Part shown: positions 60,509-64,000 of the stretch, piece after piece | How positions within the stretch are numbered: position 1 is the stretch's first letter | Layout: every line of letters begins with the position of its first letter | Assembly: GCF_004341625.1 (NCBI RefSeq) | Contig: NZ_SLZG01000023.1 | Location: 1-64,000, forward strand | Direction of reading: 5' to 3' | DNA: 64,000 nucleotides | Source of the DNA: Rhizobium sp. BK376 | GTDB lineage: Bacteria > Pseudomonadota > Alphaproteobacteria > Rhizobiales > Rhizobiaceae | Program-made: the position numbers and the translations under genes | Notes under the pieces: model-generated | What the model saw: the letters and a program-made list of their open reading frames with translations, nothing else | What the model was told of the DNA's origin: nothing | Databases searched by the model: none

Positions 60509-60769
60509 CTAAACTAACGAGCCACTCTCGAAAACCGCGTCCACGAATGCATCTCGCGCATCGTCGCAAGTGCCGGCCCTCTTGAGCGCGGCAAGGCACC
60601 GGCTTTTCGCAGCCCGGTGTAGTGTACTTTCGTAGCTCACGCCCATCTCGTTGAGATTCCGAAGGGCGCCCTCCGGTCCCCTGATAGCGGCAATTTGGCC
60701 TTCCGTTCCGCGGACAAAGACCGGAACGCGCCAAACCGTTTGAAAGTCGACCAGTATCACATCGCTCAT
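60509..60769 (-). CDS. DUF982 family protein
   Basis: An 86-residue protein starting at 60769 behind AGGAGACGG. FQTVWRVPVFVRGTEG, GPEGALRNLNEMGVSY and DDARDAFVDAVFESG are clear DUF982 motifs. It is a better match to the family than the neighbour at 60024-60275, with which it is convergent. Function unknown. Confidence 0.8.
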   Translation of the reverse strand: MSDVILVDFQTVWRVPVFVRGTEGQIAAIRGPEGALRNLNEMGVSYESTLHRAAKSRCLAALKRAGTCDDARDAFVDAVFESGSLV

Positions 60770-60792
60770 TGCCGTCTCCTGCTTGATAGAAT

Positions 60793-60820
60793 GGAACAAC
60801 GAGATAAGGGTTTTTGTTCC
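60793..60820. promoter_or_regulatory. Two-way EcfG-like promoter dyad
   Basis: GGAACAA (60793-60799) and TTGTTCC (60814-60820) form an inverted repeat. Read on either strand it gives GGAAC, 17 bases, TGTT. On the minus strand it lies about 25 bases before the DUF982 start at 60769. No plus-strand gene follows, so only the minus direction is supported by context. Confidence 0.45.
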
Positions 60821-60969
60821 ATTTCGTTTACCGGAACTGGCTCCCTTTCAGCGGAAAGCTTGGGGCGATGGCGGTGCGGGGATTTGTGTCGGCTTGCGCC
60901 CTTAGTTGCAATTGATCGAATTTGAGCAACGTCAGAGCTATTCAGCAAAATCGACTCAAACCAGACGTC

Positions 60970-60995
60970 GGAGGCTCCGATTGATCGGAACCTCC
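60970..60995 (-). terminator. Hairpin downstream of groEL
   Basis: GGAGG and CCTCC enclose TCCGAT and ATCGGA with one mismatch, forming a strong hairpin 37 bases after the groEL stop. On the minus strand only a weak T-rich stretch follows, so the terminator call is moderate. Confidence 0.45.
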
Positions 60996-61032
60996 TTCCT
61001 TGTGTCAGCTGCAGAGCTTCCCGAACGACTTT

Positions 61033-62658
61033 TTACATCATGCCGCCCATATCAGGTGTCCCGCCTCCTGCAGAATCTTTCCTGGGAAGATCGGCAATCA
61101 TGGCTTCCGTGGTCACTAGAAGCCCAGCAACCGAAGCTGCGTTCTGCAGGGCGGTGCGAACGACCTTGACCGGGTCGACGATGCCCATGGCGATCATGTC
61201 GCCATATTCGGACGTTTGAGCGTTATAGCCGGAGTTGTCGGTATCGCTCTCAAGAATACGGCCGACGACGATCGAGCCTTCGTCCCCGGAATTTTCGGCG
61301 ATTTGGCGAACCAGCGATTGGAGCGCCTTGCGGATAATATTGACGCCGGCATTCTGGTCGTCGTTCTCACCCTTGATGTCGAGGACGACGGAGGCGCGCA
61401 GCAGGGCGGTTCCGCCGCCAGGCACGATGCCTTCTTCAACGGCCGCGCGCGTTGCGTTCAGAGCGTCGTCGATGCGGTCCTTCTTTTCCTTGACTTCGAC
61501 TTCCGTCGAGCCGCCGACGCGGATGACGGCGACGCCACCAGCGAGCTTGGCAAGGCGTTCCTGCAGCTTTTCGCGGTCATAATCGGAAGAGGTTTCTTCG
61601 ATCTGAGCCTTGATCTGGGCAACGCGGCCTTCGATGTCGGACTTGGCGCCAGCGCCGTCGACGATCGTGGTGTTTTCCTTGGAGATCGAAACCTTCTTCG
61701 AACGGCCGAGCATGTCGAGCGTTACGGATTCGAGCTTGATGCCGAGGTCTTCGGAGATGACAGTGCCGCCCGTGAGGATAGCGATGTCTTCGAGCATGGC
61801 CTTGCGGCGGTCGCCGAAGCCAGGAGCCTTGACAGCAGCGATCTTCAGGCCACCGCGCAGCTTGTTGACGACGAGCGTAGCAAGAGCTTCGCCTTCGACA
61901 TCTTCGGAAATGATAAGAAGTGGCTTGCCGGTCTGAATGACGGCTTCGAGGATCGGTAGCATAGCCTGCAGGTTGGAAAGCTTCTTTTCGTGCAGAAGCA
62001 CGTAGGCATCTTCCAGTTCAGCCACCATCTTTTCGGCATTGGTGACGAAATAGGGGCTCAGATATCCACGGTCGAACTGCATGCCTTCGACGACCTCGAG
62101 TTCGGTTTCAGCGGTCTTGGCTTCTTCGACGGTGATAACACCTTCGTTGCCGACCTTCCGCATCGCATCCGCGATATACTGGCCGATTTCCTTCTCGCCA
62201 TTGGCAGAAATGGTGCCAACCTGTGCGATCTCTTCTGACGTGTTGATCTTCTTGGCCTTGGCCAGCAGATCCTTGACCACGGCGGCAACAGCAAGGTCGA
62301 TACCGCGCTTCAGGTCCATCGGGTTCATGCCGGCTGCTACGGCCTTGCCGCCTTCGCGAACGATCGCCTGGGCGAGAACGGTTGCAGTCGTGGTGCCGTC
62401 GCCGGCGATGTCATTGGTCTTCGACGCCACTTCGCGGACCATCTGGGCGCCCATGTTTTCGAACTTGTCGTCAAGTTCGATTTCCTTGGCGACGGCGACG
62501 CCGTCCTTGGTGATGCGCGGCGCACCGAAGGACTTGTCGATCACGACGTTACGGCCCTTGGGACCAAGCGTGACCTTTACCGCGTCAGCAAGAATGTCGA
62601 CGCCGCGCAGCAGCTGTTCGCGCGCATCACGGCCGAATTTGATTTGTTTGGCAGACAT
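61033..62658 (-). CDS. groEL: Chaperonin GroEL
   Basis: A 541-residue 60-kDa chaperonin. VTLGPKGRNVVIDKSFG near residue 28, GDGTTTATVLAQAI near residue 85 with the ATP-hydrolysing Asp, and EEGIVPGGGTALLRA near residue 405 are the standard signatures. The C terminus ends GGGTPDMGGMM, the flexible Gly-Met tail. Length matches typical GroEL. It is 63 bases after groES on the same strand, and folds proteins with it in the cytoplasm. Rhizobia often have several groESL copies; which copy this is cannot be said from one window. Confidence 0.97.
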   Translation of the reverse strand: MSAKQIKFGRDAREQLLRGVDILADAVKVTLGPKGRNVVIDKSFGAPRITKDGVAVAKEIELDDKFENMGAQMVREVASKTNDIAGDGTTTATVLAQAIVREGGKAVAAGMNPMDLKRGIDLAVAAVVKDLLAKAKKINTSEEIAQVGTISANGEKEIGQYIADAMRKVGNEGVITVEEAKTAETELEVVEGMQFDRGYLSPYFVTNAEKMVAELEDAYVLLHEKKLSNLQAMLPILEAVIQTGKPLLIISEDVEGEALATLVVNKLRGGLKIAAVKAPGFGDRRKAMLEDIAILTGGTVISEDLGIKLESVTLDMLGRSKKVSISKENTTIVDGAGAKSDIEGRVAQIKAQIEETSSDYDREKLQERLAKLAGGVAVIRVGGSTEVEVKEKKDRIDDALNATRAAVEEGIVPGGGTALLRASVVLDIKGENDDQNAGVNIIRKALQSLVRQIAENSGDEGSIVVGRILESDTDNSGYNAQTSEYGDMIAMGIVDPVKVVRTALQNAASVAGLLVTTEAMIADLPRKDSAGGGTPDMGGMM

Positions 62659-62721
62659 GGAAAAACTCCCGGGCTGATCGCCCAATGGTCGTCATGAAAA
62701 GAATAAAGATGAGGCCGAAGA

Positions 62722-63018
62722 TCAGGCGATCACCCCCATCACATCGGCTTCCTTCATGATCAGCAGGTCTTCGCCGTTGAACTTGATCTCGGTTCCGGAC
62801 CATTTGCCGAACAGGATGCGGTCGCCCGCTTTGACATCAAGAGGCACGATCTTGCCGCTCTCATCGCGCGCGCCAGCTCCAACGGCTACAATTTCGCCTT
62901 CCTGCGGCTTTTCCTTGGCGGTGTCCGGAACGATGATGCCGCCCTTGGTCTTGGCTTCAGCCGCGATCCGACGCACGACGACGCGGTCGTGTAACGGCCG
63001 AAAATTTATCTCTGTCAT
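62722..63018 (-). CDS. groES: Co-chaperonin GroES
   Basis: A 98-residue co-chaperonin starting at 63018 behind AGGAA. FRPLHDRVVVRRI, the mobile loop region TKGGIIVPDTAKEKPQEG, and DRILFGKWSGTEI are all present. It caps the GroEL cavity. The frame extends 5' without homology. It is the first gene of the groESL operon, controlled by the CIRCE element at 63072-63098. Confidence 0.97.
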   Translation of the reverse strand: MTEINFRPLHDRVVVRRIAAEAKTKGGIIVPDTAKEKPQEGEIVAVGAGARDESGKIVPLDVKAGDRILFGKWSGTEIKFNGEDLLIMKEADVMGVIA

Positions 63019-63071
63019 TGCTGGGTTCCTCGACGGGAGCGCAGCCGAATGGCCGATCCCGATAAGTCGTT

Positions 63072-63098
63072 TTAGCAGTCTTATGTTGAGAGTGCTAG
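63072..63098 (-). promoter_or_regulatory. CIRCE element, HrcA operator
   Basis: On the minus strand CTAGCACTC, nine bases, GACTGCTAA matches the consensus TTAGCACTC-N9-GAGTGCTAA with one difference in each arm. It lies 53 bases before groES. HrcA represses the operon through this site until heat or protein stress. Confidence 0.9.
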
Positions 63099-63513
63099 CG
63101 AGATTCGTGCGTTGGTAGCATCTGGCAGAGTTATTTTCGCCGAGCAATGAACAGCTACGGATTGATGCGACCCCCTTTCTTAAAATCGTTTGGGTCTCAA
63201 TCAAATTGTTTAGGGACCTGAAATCTGAAATCGCAACGGCGCTGGCATACGGACAGACCGAAATCATTGGCGGCAAAGCGCGCTATAGATCTTTCAATGC
63301 AGAGGAGGGCGACAATGAAGACGCTCACCTGTGGGTGGAGTCGTCATCGCTAAGGCAGCAAACAGTCCGAAATGTTACGGCTCCAAACGCCGGGTTCTTC
63401 GAGCATTGCAAGTCCTATCCACCGACCCCACATATTGACTACCTGCAGCATCTGAAACGGGCGCTGCAGAGTGTGGGTGCACAGAGTGCCCCAGCCCCAA
63501 AAGGGAGGACGTT

Positions 63514-63660
63514 ATGTCTTCCGCCTTTAGCCAGTATCTATCGAAAAACTCTGGGCGATCGATGCATCGCTTCCACGTTATCGAATTCCTTGTCAAATCC
63601 ACGCCCGCACTCTGCGTCGCTTTCATCGTCTATGTCACGTTGAAAGGCATTCTCTGGTAG
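63514..63660 (+). CDS. Small membrane protein, 48 residues
   Basis: A short gene with GGGAGGA well placed before ATG 63514. The peptide has a polar start (MSSAFSQYLSKNSGRSMHRF) and one hydrophobic segment (LCVAFIVYVTLKGILW) at its very end. No family is recognised. It stands alone between groES and the gene at 63749; the 490 bases between the groES start and this gene hold only the CIRCE element. Confidence 0.5.
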   Translation: MSSAFSQYLSKNSGRSMHRFHVIEFLVKSTPALCVAFIVYVTLKGILW

Positions 63661-63748
63661 CCATGATTTGAAGTCGTTCGATCCGGCAGAGGACGAGGTC
63701 TGCTAGCGACGAACGCAAATAGGCATCCCATCACCTTCGAGGTCAGCC

Positions 63749-64000
63749 ATGACGGAACGCACCATTGAGACTGAAATCACCTTTACTCATCCCTTTGAGC
63801 TGAGCTCGTTCGTGAAGCCATTTGAGGCTGGCACCTATAGACTCATTGTCGATGAGGAGGAAATTGAAGGCTTGTCGTTCCCGGTCTTTAGAAGGACGTC
63901 CACTCAGCTCGAAATACCTGCGATTGCAACGGTCGTGGGTAGAAGGCAGCGCGTAACCGTATCTTCGCACGAGATCGAAACAGCCCTGGCCAAGGATGCT
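63749..64000 (+). CDS. Hypothetical protein, cut by window end
   Basis: From ATG 63749 the frame is open to the last base. It encodes at least 84 residues: MTERTIETEITFTHPFELSS, then GTYRLIVDEEEIEGLSFPVF. The pattern of a beta-rich domain with PFEAGTYRL and EEIEGLSF resembles rhizobial hypothetical proteins of unknown role. No stop is seen, so the end is missing. Confidence 0.6.
   Translation, partial: MTERTIETEITFTHPFELSSFVKPFEAGTYRLIVDEEEIEGLSFPVFRRTSTQLEIPAIATVVGRRQRVTVSSHEIETALAKDA

Noticed and set aside
63206..63643. 145-residue frame overlapping the 48-residue membrane peptide
   Set aside because: Non-ATG start, no ribosome site, low-complexity Ser-rich end; the short peptide in another frame has the better signals.
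1..64000. CRISPR arrays, intact insertion sequences, prophage or conjugation genes
   Set aside because: I looked for regularly spaced repeats, transposase motifs and phage or transfer proteins and found none. The mobile-like signals are limited to short relics and one inverted repeat.

Overview
The window looks like part of a genome from the Rhizobiaceae (Rhizobium/Agrobacterium type). This rests on the gene families: ribose-type, NitT/TauT-type, TRAP and FecCD-type importers packed close together, DUF982, DUF892, DUF1007 and DUF4167-like proteins, a CIRCE-controlled groESL pair, EcfG-like promoters, and a SorC-DhaK fusion. The GC-rich, densely packed catabolic and stress content would suit a large secondary replicon, but no replication or partition gene is present to prove it. 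I saw no rRNA, convincing tRNA, CRISPR array or intact insertion sequence.

Layout, left half. (1) 0.1-8.8 kb: a GntR-led minus-strand operon (regulator, sugar ABC ATPase, permease, binding protein, DJ-1/PfpI protein) diverges from an iron-dependent alcohol dehydrogenase, an aldehyde dehydrogenase and an alpha/beta hydrolase. (2) 8.8-12.2 kb: an enolase-superfamily sugar-acid enzyme and an MFS carrier diverge from their own GntR regulator around a perfect 16-bp palindrome. (3) 12.3-24.8 kb: a polyol/sugar island. A minus-strand ribose-type ABC operon with a PfkB kinase, SorC regulator and SMP-30 lactonase diverges from an SDR dehydrogenase, DhaK, DhaL, a SorC-DhaK fusion and a second DhaL. A plausible logic is import, oxidation to a ketose, then phosphorylation by Dak-family kinases. 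(4) 25.2-33.3 kb: a truncated LeuC relic, a LysR regulator, and an operon of LeuC-like and LeuD-like subunits, an isocitrate lyase/PEP mutase-fold enzyme and a NitT/TauT-type importer with two permeases. (5) 33.4-40.6 kb: a ROK relic, then a TRAP transporter with an esterase-like hydrolase between its binding protein and its fused membrane protein, a divergent LysR, and a secreted type-B carboxylesterase.

Right half. (6) 41.1-44.3 kb: a fatty acid desaturase coupled to a DUF4167-like mini-protein, a YkgJ-type cysteine-cluster protein, and a DnaQ-type exonuclease. (7) 44.4-48.6 kb: a cobalamin riboswitch followed by a FecBCD/BtuCDF-type importer, plus a DUF1007 protein. (8) 48.8-50.1 kb: two damaged toxin-antitoxin modules. 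In the TacAT pair the antitoxin is frameshifted at its C terminus while the toxin core is intact; next to it is an AbiEi-like stub. (9) 50.1-60.8 kb: a PHA depolymerase, an RHH regulator, a response regulator and histidine kinase, and many small stress-type proteins (DUF892, glycine-zipper, PepSY, BON, Rmf/CrpP-like, two DUF982). Several are preceded by candidate GGAAC-N17-GTT promoters, which suggests general stress response control. (10) 61.0-64.0 kb: groEL and groES behind a CIRCE operator, a 48-residue membrane peptide, and a gene cut by the window end.

The most unusual finding is the regulator-kinase fusion with its own DhaL. Next are the hydratase/lyase operon with its atypical lyase loop and the antitoxin frameshift.
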